Origin: JAACFF01 sp963807975
Lineage (GTDB): Bacteria; Chloroflexota; Anaerolineae; Promineifilales; Promineifilaceae
Length of the DNA: 64,000 nucleotides
Direction of reading: 5' to 3'
Assembly (NCBI GenBank): GCA_963807975.1
Contig: CAWEDV010000002.1
Span: forward strand, 434,001 to 498,000
The notes beneath the pieces are model-generated. The model was not told where the DNA came from, did no database searches, and saw only the letters and a list, made by a program, of their open reading frames with translations. A program made the position numbers and the translations under genes. Shown here in pieces: positions 37,157-46,831 of this stretch. Position 1 is the stretch's first letter; each line of letters opens with the position of its first letter.

Positions 37157-38049
37157 TAGGGAACCACCACCGTCAATCCACCGGGCACAATTGCCATAGA
37201 AATGGGGGTGCGACCGGTATATTCGCCATCTGTCCATACTGGTTGATCAGGATCTGTGTCAATAGAAATCTCTTTGCCTTGCTTAATGAAGCTATTGGCC
37301 GTTTTGGTGTCCAGATGAACCACACGTTCCCCTGCGGCAACTAACGACTTCAAGCTTTTATTATTCAGGATAAAGGCTTCCAGCAAACCATCATCTGGTT
37401 TAGAAATCTTACCGGTAACGGAGATACCTGTTCCGGCTTTGGCGGCATTCACAACATACAGCTTAGAAGCCGGCAAATCGTAAGTTTGCCCGTCAATTAC
37501 AATGTGGTATTGAAATTCTTTTGGCTTTTTACTTCGTGCACGTTTATAGGTGTTGATGGCGTAGGCAAATGTTCCATATTTATCTTTATCTTCGCGGCTG
37601 GTTTGCTCTTCTGGTTCAATTCCTACGTAAAGGCGTTGAATAAAATAAATGTCACCCATTTTAACGATGTCTATCTTTCGTGTCTTTGCATTGGGACTGC
37701 ATAGCAGTTCTAAGGCCGGTTGCAATGTTTTAGGTGTGCCGAGTTCTGTAGCAAAGCCATTGCCGGTACCACCAGGAAGAACGCCCATAACGGCCGTTGT
37801 GCCCATAATCCCGTTAGCAATTTCATGTTGGGTTCCATCGCCGCCATAACCCGCGACCAGATCCGCTCCATTTTGCGCTGCTTCTCGCGCCTGTTCCGTG
37901 GCATCACCATACTTCTGGGTAACACTCACTGACCATTTGATGTCGGGAAATTGATGAAAGACATCATTGATGACATTCAACACCGGTTCGTCCTTTCCCG
38001 AAGCGGGATTAATGACCACATGGATTTTTTCATAAGGTTTTTCTGACAT
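37156..38049 (-). CDS. Diacylglycerol/YegS-type lipid kinase (copy 2)
   Basis: The 297-residue kinase begins IHVVINPASGKDEPVLN and has the nucleotide motif GYGGDGTQHEIANG and GVLPGGTGNGF. The C-terminal sandwich ends PVWTDGEYTGRTPISM. It is colinear with the catalytic half of the fusion at 10309 and the kinase at 40355. ATG at 38049 follows GGAG; a TTG lies two codons earlier. An AACGGCCGTT copy (37789-37798) encodes TTAV where the paralogs have TGVP and SDVP, with no insertion. It lies 70 bases after the UbiB gene and overlaps phosphatase copy 2. Confidence 0.9.
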   Translation of the reverse strand: MSEKPYEKIHVVINPASGKDEPVLNVINDVFHQFPDIKWSVSVTQKYGDATEQAREAAQNGADLVAGYGGDGTQHEIANGIMGTTAVMGVLPGGTGNGFATELGTPKTLQPALELLCSPNAKTRKIDIVKMGDIYFIQRLYVGIEPEEQTSREDKDKYGTFAYAINTYKRARSKKPKEFQYHIVIDGQTYDLPASKLYVVNAAKAGTGISVTGKISKPDDGLLEAFILNNKSLKSLVAAGERVVHLDTKTANSFIKQGKEISIDTDPDQPVWTDGEYTGRTPISMAIVPGGLTVVVP

Positions 38050-38119
38050 AATCAAGGTCTCCTTTACTTTGATTTTGGCTAATCTTTGTCTGGGTCACGT
38101 ACCAAAATCGATTTGTCCT

Positions 38120-39841
38120 TTATCTTTGCTTAGGTCTGTCCCGCCATAATCGCCATAAGAGTGCTATTATAAATAATCCGGCGAAAATGGTGGCAGCAAC
38201 ATAGCCAATAAATGCTACTGTCGTAAACAACTCCGACCTTTCCAATCCAAACGCCGCGGCAATGCCTGTAGCAATGGCCGAGCCAACAATCACCCCGGTA
38301 AGCAAAACACCTATAATCAACTGCCGGATCAAACGTCCTGTTTGGCCTATCGAATCATCCAGGTTGGAGAAGTCATGATACACTTCAAAGCGGCCTTTTT
38401 CGTATTGGTTCAACCAGCGTAATGTAGCATCTTGCAGGGTTGGCAGGCGCTGCGCTACTTCACGCACGGTAGAAGTGACCTCTTTCTTGAGCACATTTGT
38501 AATGTTTTCAGCGGTGATCTGTTCCTGCACCAGCTCCAAGGTCGTTGCCAGGCCTTGATCCAGCAAACCGGCGCCGGGAAACAGGACCGTGCTGATCGCT
38601 TCCATTTGCATGATTGATTTGACCGCCAGCGTTAGGGAAGGATCGAAGGCCAGACCATTATCTCGCTGTACCGCCATAACCGTGTTAATTACCTCTGAGA
38701 AAGAAACAGTTGTCATTTGCAGCAAACGGCCGACGCTGCGCTCAAATTCCTTTAGGTACGCTTTTTCATCAACAACTGGTTTGAACGGCTTGCTCAATGC
38801 ACGTACATTCTGCGCAAGACCCCGTACATCTTGCTGGAAAAGGGCCAGCAGGACTCCGATCAAGTTGAGCCGCTGATTAAAATCAAGTTCACCAACCATA
38901 CCGGTGTCCAGTAAGACTATGTCACCATCCGCCCGGTTGACCAAGATGTTGCCCGGATGCAGGTCTCCATGAAAAAAGCCATCAATGAGGATCATTTTGA
39001 TGGTAGCGCGCAGGGCAATATTGGCTAAATTTTCGCGGCTGATGCCTAACGCTTCAATTTCATCAAGGTCAGTGATCTTGAAACCATCGACGAATTCCAT
39101 GGTCAAGAGACGGTTGGTGGAGAATGCGTTGTAGATAACGGGCAGGCGAATCCCTTCGATTTCGGCCAGGTTATTCTCCAGCCGTATCGCATTATACGCT
39201 TCGTTGCCGTAATTAAGCTCCAGCAGAACCTGGCGGCCGAATTCGTGGACAAAGCCGACCAGGCCCATGTCTCTTGCCCATCCACTGCGTTGTTCGGCAA
39301 AGTTTGCCAGCCAGTCCATGATGCCAACATCGGCTTTGACCTGGTTCTGTACGTCTGGTCGCTGTATCTTGGCGACGACCTGTTCCCCTGTTTTCAGCGT
39401 GGCGCGATGGACTTGAGCCAGCGAAGCCGCCGCCAACGGCTGGTGGTCAAATGACCCATAAACCACATCTGGAGGTGATCCCAGCTCAGAAACGATTTGT
39501 GCCTCAACCTGATGGTAGGGAAATGGTCGAACATTACTCTGTAACTTGTTCATTTCTGCAGCCCATTCCGGGGGTAGCGCCTGGGCCTGACTGGAAACAA
39601 GCTGCCCCACCTTAACGTAAATAGGGCCTAAATCCTGCATCATATAGCGAACTTTTTCAGGTGTTGTCAAGCGTCGTGTCAGGTGGGGCAAGTTATACAG
39701 TTTTTCCAGAAAAAAGCGGCGAATGGAGCCTATGATCCCCCGGTCTAAGACCAGATCCATGGCATACCGGCCGATGATATTGTAGCTTTGTTGCAGACGA
39801 AGCCTTTCACGTCCTTTATCGAGATTAGATCGCTCTTTCAT
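38120..39841 (-). CDS. UbiB/AarF/ABC1-type atypical kinase, membrane bound
   Basis: This 573-residue protein has the family motifs: LGPIYVKVGQLVSSQ (KxGQ helix, ~77-84), the alanine-rich nucleotide loop AAASLAQVHRA, VVAKIQRP (ATP-site Lys), and the catalytic segment FFHGDLHPGNILV with LLDTGMVGEL. Two membrane helices end the protein (LLTGVIVGSAIATGIAAAF and AATIFAGLFIIALLW). UbiB proteins support isoprenoid lipid and quinone metabolism through ATPase activity. The start overlaps the upstream 4-helix membrane gene by 17 bases, a sign of coupling. Its place between two lipid kinase genes fits a lipid role. Confidence 0.92.
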   Translation of the reverse strand: MKERSNLDKGRERLRLQQSYNIIGRYAMDLVLDRGIIGSIRRFFLEKLYNLPHLTRRLTTPEKVRYMMQDLGPIYVKVGQLVSSQAQALPPEWAAEMNKLQSNVRPFPYHQVEAQIVSELGSPPDVVYGSFDHQPLAAASLAQVHRATLKTGEQVVAKIQRPDVQNQVKADVGIMDWLANFAEQRSGWARDMGLVGFVHEFGRQVLLELNYGNEAYNAIRLENNLAEIEGIRLPVIYNAFSTNRLLTMEFVDGFKITDLDEIEALGISRENLANIALRATIKMILIDGFFHGDLHPGNILVNRADGDIVLLDTGMVGELDFNQRLNLIGVLLALFQQDVRGLAQNVRALSKPFKPVVDEKAYLKEFERSVGRLLQMTTVSFSEVINTVMAVQRDNGLAFDPSLTLAVKSIMQMEAISTVLFPGAGLLDQGLATTLELVQEQITAENITNVLKKEVTSTVREVAQRLPTLQDATLRWLNQYEKGRFEVYHDFSNLDDSIGQTGRLIRQLIIGVLLTGVIVGSAIATGIAAAFGLERSELFTTVAFIGYVAATIFAGLFIIALLWRLWRDRPKQR

Positions 39842-40262
39842 GGGCAGCCTCCTGTTCCTGAAGTGCCTGTTGGAAACCTATAGGCGGGGTGACGCCCAAC
39901 AAATAATCTAAAAATGCGCCAATTAGGCTGATCAAAATGGCCCCAAATATTGCACTAAGCAATCCAGTGATGGTGAAACTCGCAAAAATCCAGTTTAGCA
40001 GCAGTAAAATGATCGTATTGGTTACAATCAGAATTAAACCATAAGTTAAAAACAGCAAGCGAATGGTGATTACTTGAAGAATCGGCTTGATGAAGGTGTT
40101 TAACAAACCCAGACCCACAGCCAGTAAAGCGAGATAGATTACCCGACGATCCAATATAGTGATACCTGGCAGCAGCAGAGCCATGATAAATATCGCCGTC
40201 ATATTTGCAACAAGGCTCATGAGCAGCACTTTCCAATTCCAACGCGATCCGAAATTTTTCAT
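39825..40262 (-). CDS. Four-helix membrane protein (phage holin family 4 / PF04020-like)
   Basis: This 145-residue protein has four membrane segments and the family pattern: a loop with IKPILQVITI after the second helix, then LTYGLILIVTNTIILLLLNW. Family members are widespread chromosomal proteins named after holins, but lysis is not their known job. Translation runs into the UbiB gene with a 17-base overlap. About 92 bases separate it from lipid kinase copy 3 upstream. Confidence 0.8.
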   Translation of the reverse strand: MKNFGSRWNWKVLLMSLVANMTAIFIMALLLPGITILDRRVIYLALLAVGLGLLNTFIKPILQVITIRLLFLTYGLILIVTNTIILLLLNWIFASFTITGLLSAIFGAILISLIGAFLDYLLGVTPPIGFQQALQEQEAAHERAI

Positions 40263-40354
40263 GACTCCCCTCTACTTGGATAAATGGCCGAAACGATATT
40301 AAATTGAGAAATATCAGATAGTGGATTACGTATCTTCATCTTCTTTCCTTTAAC

Positions 40355-41230
40355 TTAAGGCACAATAATTTGGACTGCCCCGGGAAGAACCTTAATTGTC
40401 ACTGGGGTATTCTTATAAAACTCGCCATCCAACCACACGGTTTGCGGCGGGTCAGCTTCTATAATTACTTCTTTGCCTTGGGCATGGTAGCCGTGCGCTC
40501 TTTTCATATGGCCCACATTAAGCACATAATGACCCAGTTCTTCCCAATCATGCCGGTCCTTGCTGACAACCATCACATCCACCAGACCATCATCCGGGGT
40601 AATTTGGCCGATGTCGATGTCGAATCCACCTAAATTATCGATGTTGTTCACAAAACAGGTCATCGCCTTAAATTCGAATTTTTGGCCGTCAACCGTGATT
40701 TTGTAATGGGCATGGGGCGCATGTTCTAGCACTTTCACAACCTCCATGGGGTAGGCCATTAAATGATATTTGTCTTTTAAATCACGACTGGCAGCCTGGT
40801 CTTTGGAAATGCCGGTGTAGGCGCGCAGCAAATAATAGCGATCTTCAACCTGCGCTACATCTACAGGTAGGCGATTCCGGCTCGTGCAGATTAGTTCAGC
40901 GGCCTCTTCGATCTCGCGTGAGATACCTAATTCAGTGGCCACTGCGTTGCCGGTACCGCCGGGAATAATGCCCACGGGCACATCGCTGCCCATCACCCCA
41001 TTAACCACTTCCAGCACGGTGCCATCGCCGCCATAAACGACGACCATGTCGGCCCCATCAGCCACAGCTTGCCGGGCAAACTGAGTAGCGTCGCCAAACT
41101 TATAGGTGAGGTGTCCACGCCAGCTTAGGTTATGGGCACGGAATGTTTCGTTGATAGTATGTAGAATCGGCTGCGGTTTTCCAGACGATGGATTGATGAT
41201 TACGGGTATGTTTTTGGTTGTTGCGGACAT
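40355..41230 (-). CDS. Diacylglycerol/YegS-type lipid kinase (copy 3)
   Basis: The 291-residue kinase begins NIPVIINPSSGKPQPILHTI. It carries VYGGDGTVLEVVNG (GGDGT site) and GIIPGGTGNAVA, and ends TVWLDGEFYKNTPVTIKVLP. It diverges more from the other two copies than they do from each other. A truncated second copy of its first codons, with ribosome site, lies at 48715-48791. It follows a 146-residue protein gene, an order repeated in that remnant. The likely product is a phosphorylated membrane lipid. Confidence 0.9.
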   Translation of the reverse strand: MSATTKNIPVIINPSSGKPQPILHTINETFRAHNLSWRGHLTYKFGDATQFARQAVADGADMVVVYGGDGTVLEVVNGVMGSDVPVGIIPGGTGNAVATELGISREIEEAAELICTSRNRLPVDVAQVEDRYYLLRAYTGISKDQAASRDLKDKYHLMAYPMEVVKVLEHAPHAHYKITVDGQKFEFKAMTCFVNNIDNLGGFDIDIGQITPDDGLVDVMVVSKDRHDWEELGHYVLNVGHMKRAHGYHAQGKEVIIEADPPQTVWLDGEFYKNTPVTIKVLPGAVQIIVP

Positions 41231-41298
41231 AATATGATTCTCCAGATTGGTTTCCTTAAATTACAAAAGTTTACAACTGCTTTCGCTGGTTTAATAGC

Positions 41299-41739
41299 TT
41301 ATGGTCCATCTTCCTCCTGGTCTGTCTTCCAAAGTCGGGCTATAAGTCGGGTCACAGCTTCTAAATCATTACTATCAACAAGACCGGCTACTTCTAAAGC
41401 AGCGGCAGCTTCGGTGCAGGCAGCAACTATTAAAGCATCTGCCCGTTCAAATAAGGCATCATCTTTCTCGGCCAGCGAAACGGCACTTTCAATGACTTCA
41501 GCCTGCACAAAGCGGTCTTCAATCTGGCCCATTTCTAAATCCGCTTCAGCCAACCCTTCGGCATCGCTGATCACCTGGGCCTGGTGAGCTTTGTCTTCTA
41601 CTGTAAATGTTTTAGCGGCTTGCGCATCGGCTGCCGCTGCATGATACGAGGTCAGTACAGTCTGAGCCGTTTCCATATTCACTTCAAGTAGGTATCCTGC
41701 GGCGATTAATTCCGCTGCGGTAGTTTTTACACTTTTCAT
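41299..41739 (-). CDS. Alanine/glutamate-rich helical protein, 146 residues, unknown
   Basis: ATG at 41739 has GGGAG nine bases upstream. The protein is soluble, rich in Ala and Glu, and predicted helical throughout (YHAAAADAQAAKTFTVEDKA, QIEDRFVQAEVIESAVSLAE). The end SNDLEAVTRLIARLWK is repeated in a remnant at 48818-48884. I do not recognise a family. The order of this gene then lipid kinase occurs twice, so the products may be linked. An extension to 41847 overlaps the DUF2252 gene and is unlikely. Confidence 0.65.
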   Translation of the reverse strand: MKSVKTTAAELIAAGYLLEVNMETAQTVLTSYHAAAADAQAAKTFTVEDKAHQAQVISDAEGLAEADLEMGQIEDRFVQAEVIESAVSLAEKDDALFERADALIVAACTEAAAALEVAGLVDSNDLEAVTRLIARLWKTDQEEDGP

Positions 41740-41824
41740 AACTATCATCTCCCATTTTTCCCGCGCATCTTTAAGGTCAGCGGCCGTTTCCTTCCCGCCA
41801 GCTTGAAAAAAATCCCCAAACAAA

Positions 41825-43225
41825 CTACACCCCAGTTTCCGCCTCAATTTGGCCGCTCTTTACTGCCTCAGCAAGCAACTGATAATCACGTGCAGTCTGG
41901 TCTGCATAGGCCACAGCAAACTGGCTAATAGCCTGATCAAACACTGTGCCGCTGCCCATATAACCACGTATCGCTGCCGCATCTCCTGTTCGGGCATGAG
42001 CCCGCGCCAGGCACACAGCGCAAACACCGAGATACGATCCCATACCGCGCTCATCCAGCTTCTGCATATCAAATGACTCTTTTTGATCCTTCAATTGACG
42101 CCAATAGAAATCATTGCCTGAAATTTCATTCCAACCTAAAAAGATGTCAGATGCAGCCTGCATTAAACGCTGCCCCAGCACCACACGCTGTGCCTGGCTG
42201 GTGAATTCTATCCTAGGTAAATATGCTTCTAAAGAAGATGGTCCTGCTTCCTTTTGCTGCAAAATAAGAGCATCATGCTCTGCGTCTCCTTCCAATAAGC
42301 TGACCGTACAACGCGTTCCCACACTGCCGACGCCGCCCACGCGAAGCGCCCCATCAGTCATCTTAAATCTACCCATTAACCGGCGTCTTTCCTCAGGCAA
42401 GCTGTTTACGTACGAATTCCAGGCATCCTCCACATAGTGTTCAGACACTTGTTGTATCTGTTCTTCAGTTAACAGATGAGTTAGGCGAACGAGCAAAGGT
42501 GGGCTGTTAATGAACTGCCGTTTGCCATCCACCACTTCCGTGAGCTTCGCCAACGTTCTTTCACTTGTGCGCGCTTGTGCTTTATCGATCGTTTTTTGCG
42601 CGGTTTTTGAACTTTTTTTAGCATATTTTTCGAATACTTCCAGCAAAGTATCGGTATTAATCCGATAATACCAAACATCCAAAATCGCTGCCTCGGCGAA
42701 CTCCTTCATTGCCTCCCGGTAAGAACGAGCCACAACACCTGCCAGATCCTGGCAATTGCTTTCTTTAAAGCCATTTTCCCGGCCCGCCACCACTGCGCTG
42801 GCTGCCAATCGTTTCAGATCCCATTCCCACGGACCCGGGTAAGTTTCGTCAAAATCATTGATATCAAAAACCAGGTTTCTTTCAGGTGTGGCAAAGATGC
42901 CAAAATTAGAAAGATGGGCATCCCCACATAAAACCACCTGCAAACCTGAGACAGGAGAAGCCGCCAGGTCGGATGCCATCACCACAGCCGAACCACGTAG
43001 GAAAGCAAAAGGAGACGCCACCATACGGCCGTATTTGATCGGCAGCAACTGCTGCAAACGGCCTTTGTCCTGTTCTTGCAGCAGGCTGATGGGATTTGGC
43101 CGGTTAGCTGCAGGAGTCCAGTCGCCATGACTGCTGCGCGGCACCTGTTTTCGAAAACTTCTGCCCAGTTCAATACGCGCCTTAACTGGTAATTGCCTGT
43201 TTTTAAACGCTAAAAGGTCCGTCAT
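41825..43225 (-). CDS. DUF2252 family protein (kinase-like fold)
   Basis: The 466-residue protein matches DUF2252: PIKYGRMVASPFAFLRGSA near the start, VVLCGDAHLSNFG and LVFDINDFDETYPGPWEWDL in the middle (the pattern of aminoglycoside-kinase-like catalytic and metal-binding segments), and SYLGVCAVCLARAHARTGDA near the end. Activity is not established. ATG at 43225 follows AGGAG; a GTG lies three codons earlier. It lies between SulP copy 2 and the 146-residue gene, on the same strand with short gaps. Confidence 0.88.
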   Translation of the reverse strand: MTDLLAFKNRQLPVKARIELGRSFRKQVPRSSHGDWTPAANRPNPISLLQEQDKGRLQQLLPIKYGRMVASPFAFLRGSAVVMASDLAASPVSGLQVVLCGDAHLSNFGIFATPERNLVFDINDFDETYPGPWEWDLKRLAASAVVAGRENGFKESNCQDLAGVVARSYREAMKEFAEAAILDVWYYRINTDTLLEVFEKYAKKSSKTAQKTIDKAQARTSERTLAKLTEVVDGKRQFINSPPLLVRLTHLLTEEQIQQVSEHYVEDAWNSYVNSLPEERRRLMGRFKMTDGALRVGGVGSVGTRCTVSLLEGDAEHDALILQQKEAGPSSLEAYLPRIEFTSQAQRVVLGQRLMQAASDIFLGWNEISGNDFYWRQLKDQKESFDMQKLDERGMGSYLGVCAVCLARAHARTGDAAAIRGYMGSGTVFDQAISQFAVAYADQTARDYQLLAEAVKSGQIEAETGV

Positions 43226-43290
43226 TTTCTCCACTCCTTCTGGCCAGCAAGGGACCTGGAAAGCTTTACGCGAAATCTTGAGTAGTTGAC

Positions 43291-45030
43291 CTAATTTTTA
43301 GTATTAGGAATTTGGTCAGCCACAGCTTCATAGACGTTGCCATAAATGTGATCCTCGCCAAGCTGGTCGATAACGCCATCGCGCTCCAGGATGGTTTTTA
43401 CCCTGGGTTTGACCCTGGTCAGACGCAGTTCAATATCGTGGCCCTTTGCTAGGTCTAGCATCTCTGCCATTTTATCGGCACCCTGGGCGTCAATGTAGTT
43501 GATGCCCTCGAAATCGATAACGACAGTATGCAGCGGCGGATCTGCTTGCTGCGCAAGTTCGTTCAACCGGTCTCCAAATGCACCCGTACTGGCAAAAAAG
43601 AGGCCCGCATCAAAACGCAGCACCAGCAGTCCGGGATAAGTCTCATCATCAGGATACTCATCGATACTCCTGAACACCTGGGTTCCTTGCTTGCGACCAA
43701 GTACTGGCATATTGGGGCTTGCCGAAATGTAGACCAGCCACCCGATAGACAACACCACGCCAATCAACACACCTGCCAGCACCCCTGCCCCCAGTACACC
43801 GAAAATAGCAGCGACAGCAATCCAGAAGTCCACCCGTTTCACGTGATAAAGTCGCTTCATTTCAGGAACATCCATCATGCCCATTACCACAGCCTCAATA
43901 ATCAATGCGGACAGCACCGCTTTAGGCAAATCAGAGAACAAGGGAGCCAGCAGCAGGAGGGTGAGAATAATCAGCGCCCCGGTGGTCAGCGAAGCGACCG
44001 GAGTCTTGGCCCCCGACGTATCATTGAGAGAGCTGGAGGACAAACTGGTTGAAACGGGGATACCTTGCACCAATCCGGAACCGACATTGGCTATGCCTTG
44101 AGCCACCGTTTCCTGATTGATGTCAACCCGGTACTTATGCTTAGTACCAAAAGCGCGGGCATCACCTGCGCTTTGCGAGAAACCTATCAGCAGCAGTCCG
44201 AGAGCCGCGGAAGCGATCACTGGCAGATATTCTATGAAAAATTTGAGATTAGGGATTGCCAACGACGGCAAACCGCGAGGAACATCACCGACAAGCGCCA
44301 GGCCAAGATCACCCAGACCAAGCACCGCCGTGGCAGCAATCCCCACGACGACCAGCACCAACGCCCCTGGCACCTTCGGGGCTAGAAACCGCAGCCCGAA
44401 GATCAATACCAGCGAAAGGATGCCTACCAGAAGCGCCAGGCCATCTGTATCAGGCAGACTCCCCAGCCAGCTGAACAATTTCTGCCAGGAATTGCCGTCC
44501 GCGATTGTTGTGCCAGTGATCTTTGGCAGTTCGCCAATCACTACCTCTATGGCGGAGCCGAACAGGAACCCTGTGATCACAGCCTTGGATAGGAATTGTG
44601 AGATCCAGCCCATCTTGAACAATGCCAGAAGCAAGAAGAAGAACCCTGTAAGCAAGGTAATGGCTGCGACCAGCGCCACCTTGTCGTCGTCGCTGGAGAC
44701 GCCAGCCGTGATAACCGCGCTGGCCGCCACGGCTGCCAATGCAGAACTCGGCCCGACAGCGCTCTGACGTGATGTACCAAATATGGCATATAAGATAGCG
44801 CCGGCTGCGGCTGCATAGAGGCCGTATTGAATTGGCACCCCGGCAATACCCGCATAGCCCAGAGACTTGGGCACAACCAGTGCTGCTACCGTTAACCCAG
44901 CGATTAAATCTGGACGAAACCACGGCCGTTCATACTGCGGCGCCCACTGCAGGATTGGTATGAAGCGGGAAACACCACTTGGTCCCTTGGGCGGTTTATG
45001 TGCCTTGTCACCACCATTCAATTTGTTCAT
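43291..45030 (-). CDS. SulP family anion transporter with STAS domain (copy 2)
   Basis: This 579-residue protein has about twelve membrane segments with the SulP signature LVVPKSLGYAGIAGVPIQYG, FGTSRQSAVGPSSA and GIANVGSGLVQGIPVSTSLS. A C-terminal STAS domain (~450-570) contains VVIDFEGINYIDAQGADKM. It is a different subgroup from copy 1 and is closest in the window to the truncated gene at 50414. GAGGG precedes the ATG. The substrate is not predictable; sulfate, bicarbonate and dicarboxylates are all known in the family. It leads the run SulP, DUF2252, 146-residue protein, kinase, holin-like, UbiB, kinase, phosphatase. Confidence 0.92.
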   Translation of the reverse strand: MNKLNGGDKAHKPPKGPSGVSRFIPILQWAPQYERPWFRPDLIAGLTVAALVVPKSLGYAGIAGVPIQYGLYAAAAGAILYAIFGTSRQSAVGPSSALAAVAASAVITAGVSSDDDKVALVAAITLLTGFFFLLLALFKMGWISQFLSKAVITGFLFGSAIEVVIGELPKITGTTIADGNSWQKLFSWLGSLPDTDGLALLVGILSLVLIFGLRFLAPKVPGALVLVVVGIAATAVLGLGDLGLALVGDVPRGLPSLAIPNLKFFIEYLPVIASAALGLLLIGFSQSAGDARAFGTKHKYRVDINQETVAQGIANVGSGLVQGIPVSTSLSSSSLNDTSGAKTPVASLTTGALIILTLLLLAPLFSDLPKAVLSALIIEAVVMGMMDVPEMKRLYHVKRVDFWIAVAAIFGVLGAGVLAGVLIGVVLSIGWLVYISASPNMPVLGRKQGTQVFRSIDEYPDDETYPGLLVLRFDAGLFFASTGAFGDRLNELAQQADPPLHTVVIDFEGINYIDAQGADKMAEMLDLAKGHDIELRLTRVKPRVKTILERDGVIDQLGEDHIYGNVYEAVADQIPNTKN

Positions 45031-45122
45031 TTTCCCTCGCCTAACCCTTTGCTGCTCAAAGAGGCTGTTGACGATAAAGGTGTTTCGATTCGAGACAACA
45101 GATCATCCATGATCGCCTTCGC

Positions 45123-46163
45123 CTACGAGAAATCGGCCGTGCGCTCTTTGATATCTTCGCTGCGTACCTTATCGAGGGGAATTGTTAATACTTGGTTGCC
45201 ACTAAAGTCTAGTTTGCTTAGGTCTACCATACGCATCCGGCGGTTAAACTCAGTCCAGTAATAGTAGCGCTTGTTTCTAATATCGCCGATGACCGTCCAC
45301 TGCGTGTAACCGGCAATGATCTTGTCGCCATGCTGCCCCTCGCGCACCAGGCCTCTGGGGATGTCAAAATTGTGCATAATACGGCCCGCTTCTTGCACAC
45401 CATGCGCTGCATCGGCAAAGGGCAGCATGGTCTGGGTAAAAGCGACAGCGCGGATGAAGCGTGAGGGCGGCGTAGAATCTCCGGGCAGGCCATGCATGCC
45501 GCTGCCGACACCAAAAGGCCTCAGGCTGACGCCGTTGATTTCTCTATCAGTGGGCAAATCCTGAGGCTGAAGATTGGAATAATTGCGAAGGTTTAACAAA
45601 TGCCAGTCATAACCTGGAGAATTGGTCAACACGCCGATCTTGTTTTCGTGAATTTGCAGCTGGCCATCCATATATTCAACGATAATTGAATCTCCGGCTT
45701 TATCGGTGATTATCCAGTGGATGGGAATGGGTGCCCCAAAAGCCTTTTCAAGATCTTTGTTATAGACCACGCGCAGTGCTGGCAGGGCAGCCTTGATATC
45801 GGCAATACGGCCGAACTGGCCGAGGATATAGGCGGCGAGATCGATATTATTCAGCGAAGCTGCTTCTTCACCGTCCATTATATCTTGATACCGGGCAAAA
45901 CCCGGCATGTACAATACGCCGAGGGTCAAGCCGGTTTCATTCATCCCGTCAGTCGCGAAGGGTTTCTTGACCGCATTGATAGCGATGAAGCCCAACTGAT
46001 TCTGCCACGCCATGCCGTCCTTGTGGTCAGAAAGTGCCGACGTGAATGTCGTATCTCGCGGGACCAGGAGAAGATCGGACCGGAGATCAAATCCGCCCCA
46101 TTCCATAGTCCGTCCATAAATCGGGCTGCCATCTTGAGCTTTGATAAGTATGCTTGTACACAT
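45123..46163 (-). CDS. Choloylglycine hydrolase-family linear amide hydrolase (Ntn)
   Basis: The protein begins MCTSILIKAQDGSPIYGRTM: Cys2 becomes the N-terminal nucleophile after Met removal, and Arg18 and the following motif fit the bile salt hydrolase / penicillin V acylase / N-acyl homoserine lactone acylase family. Further conserved parts are NETGLTLGVLYMPGFARY, VLTNSPGYDWHLLNLRNY and LPGDSTPPSRFIRAVAF. The length of 346 is normal. No signal peptide precedes the Cys, so it is cytoplasmic. The natural substrate (bile salt, penicillin V, acyl-homoserine lactone) is open; an environmental host makes a quorum-signal or N-acyl amide role more likely than bile (inference). GAGG precedes the ATG. 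Confidence 0.88.
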   Translation of the reverse strand: MCTSILIKAQDGSPIYGRTMEWGGFDLRSDLLLVPRDTTFTSALSDHKDGMAWQNQLGFIAINAVKKPFATDGMNETGLTLGVLYMPGFARYQDIMDGEEAASLNNIDLAAYILGQFGRIADIKAALPALRVVYNKDLEKAFGAPIPIHWIITDKAGDSIIVEYMDGQLQIHENKIGVLTNSPGYDWHLLNLRNYSNLQPQDLPTDREINGVSLRPFGVGSGMHGLPGDSTPPSRFIRAVAFTQTMLPFADAAHGVQEAGRIMHNFDIPRGLVREGQHGDKIIAGYTQWTVIGDIRNKRYYYWTEFNRRMRMVDLSKLDFSGNQVLTIPLDKVRSEDIKERTADFS

Positions 46164-46216
46164 GAGAGTCCTCTATTTGTTTAGTAACGGCATTCTTTCA
46201 AAACCTCGCAGCCAGA

Positions 46217-46588
46217 TCAATCTTTTTGCTCATTTTTCTTTGCTGCCGGTCCATCAATATCCCATCCACGTACTTTGCGTATGATGTCAAACATCAAGAG
46301 GATTATGATGATGCCGTTTACCCCATAAAATATCGTGATCAATTTTGTAATCGGCTGGGTGGGGTAAAAATCACCATACCCAATTGTGGTCAGGGTAATG
46401 ACGACGAAATAGAAGGAGTCTAACCAGTCCCAACCTTCCAACCAATGGTAGAGCACCGCACCGATACTGATAATGATGCCGACATAAATAAATATCGGGC
46501 CCGTGCTCCGGTTGAATAGAACATCCAAAAACAGCATTCTGGAAAGAATATGAAAACATCCTTTACCTTCACCTTTACCTTGCTGCAT
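46217..46588 (-). CDS. Two-helix potassium channel subunit
   Basis: The 123-residue protein has two membrane helices around the filter TLTTIGYGDFYPTQP, as in the KcsA-type Ion_trans_2 family. Its basic N-terminus is hydrophilic and a later Met (46537) could be the start. The C-terminus is charged and short (PAAKKNEQKD), with no regulatory domain, so gating is unclear. It lies 53 bases upstream of the amidase gene and may share its transcript. Confidence 0.8.
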   Translation of the reverse strand: MQQGKGEGKGCFHILSRMLFLDVLFNRSTGPIFIYVGIIISIGAVLYHWLEGWDWLDSFYFVVITLTTIGYGDFYPTQPITKLITIFYGVNGIIIILLMFDIIRKVRGWDIDGPAAKKNEQKD

Positions 46589-46831
46589 GATGACGCCAAT
46601 TACTTGACATTTTCACCGGCGCGCTCCTTTTAGAATTTATCCGTCTTCCGCGGTTTCTAAGTTAGCTAAATGCTCTGAGAGGCAGGATGTTTGTTTGTTA
46701 TAAGCGCCTCAGCTCCCTTGTTCATCTTGCTCGACCCAGGCACACATAGCAACAAACACACCTAGAGCAGCACTGGGCAAAGCATGCGATTTCTCACTTT
46801 GGCGAATGACCTGCCATCCCTGCCCAAACAG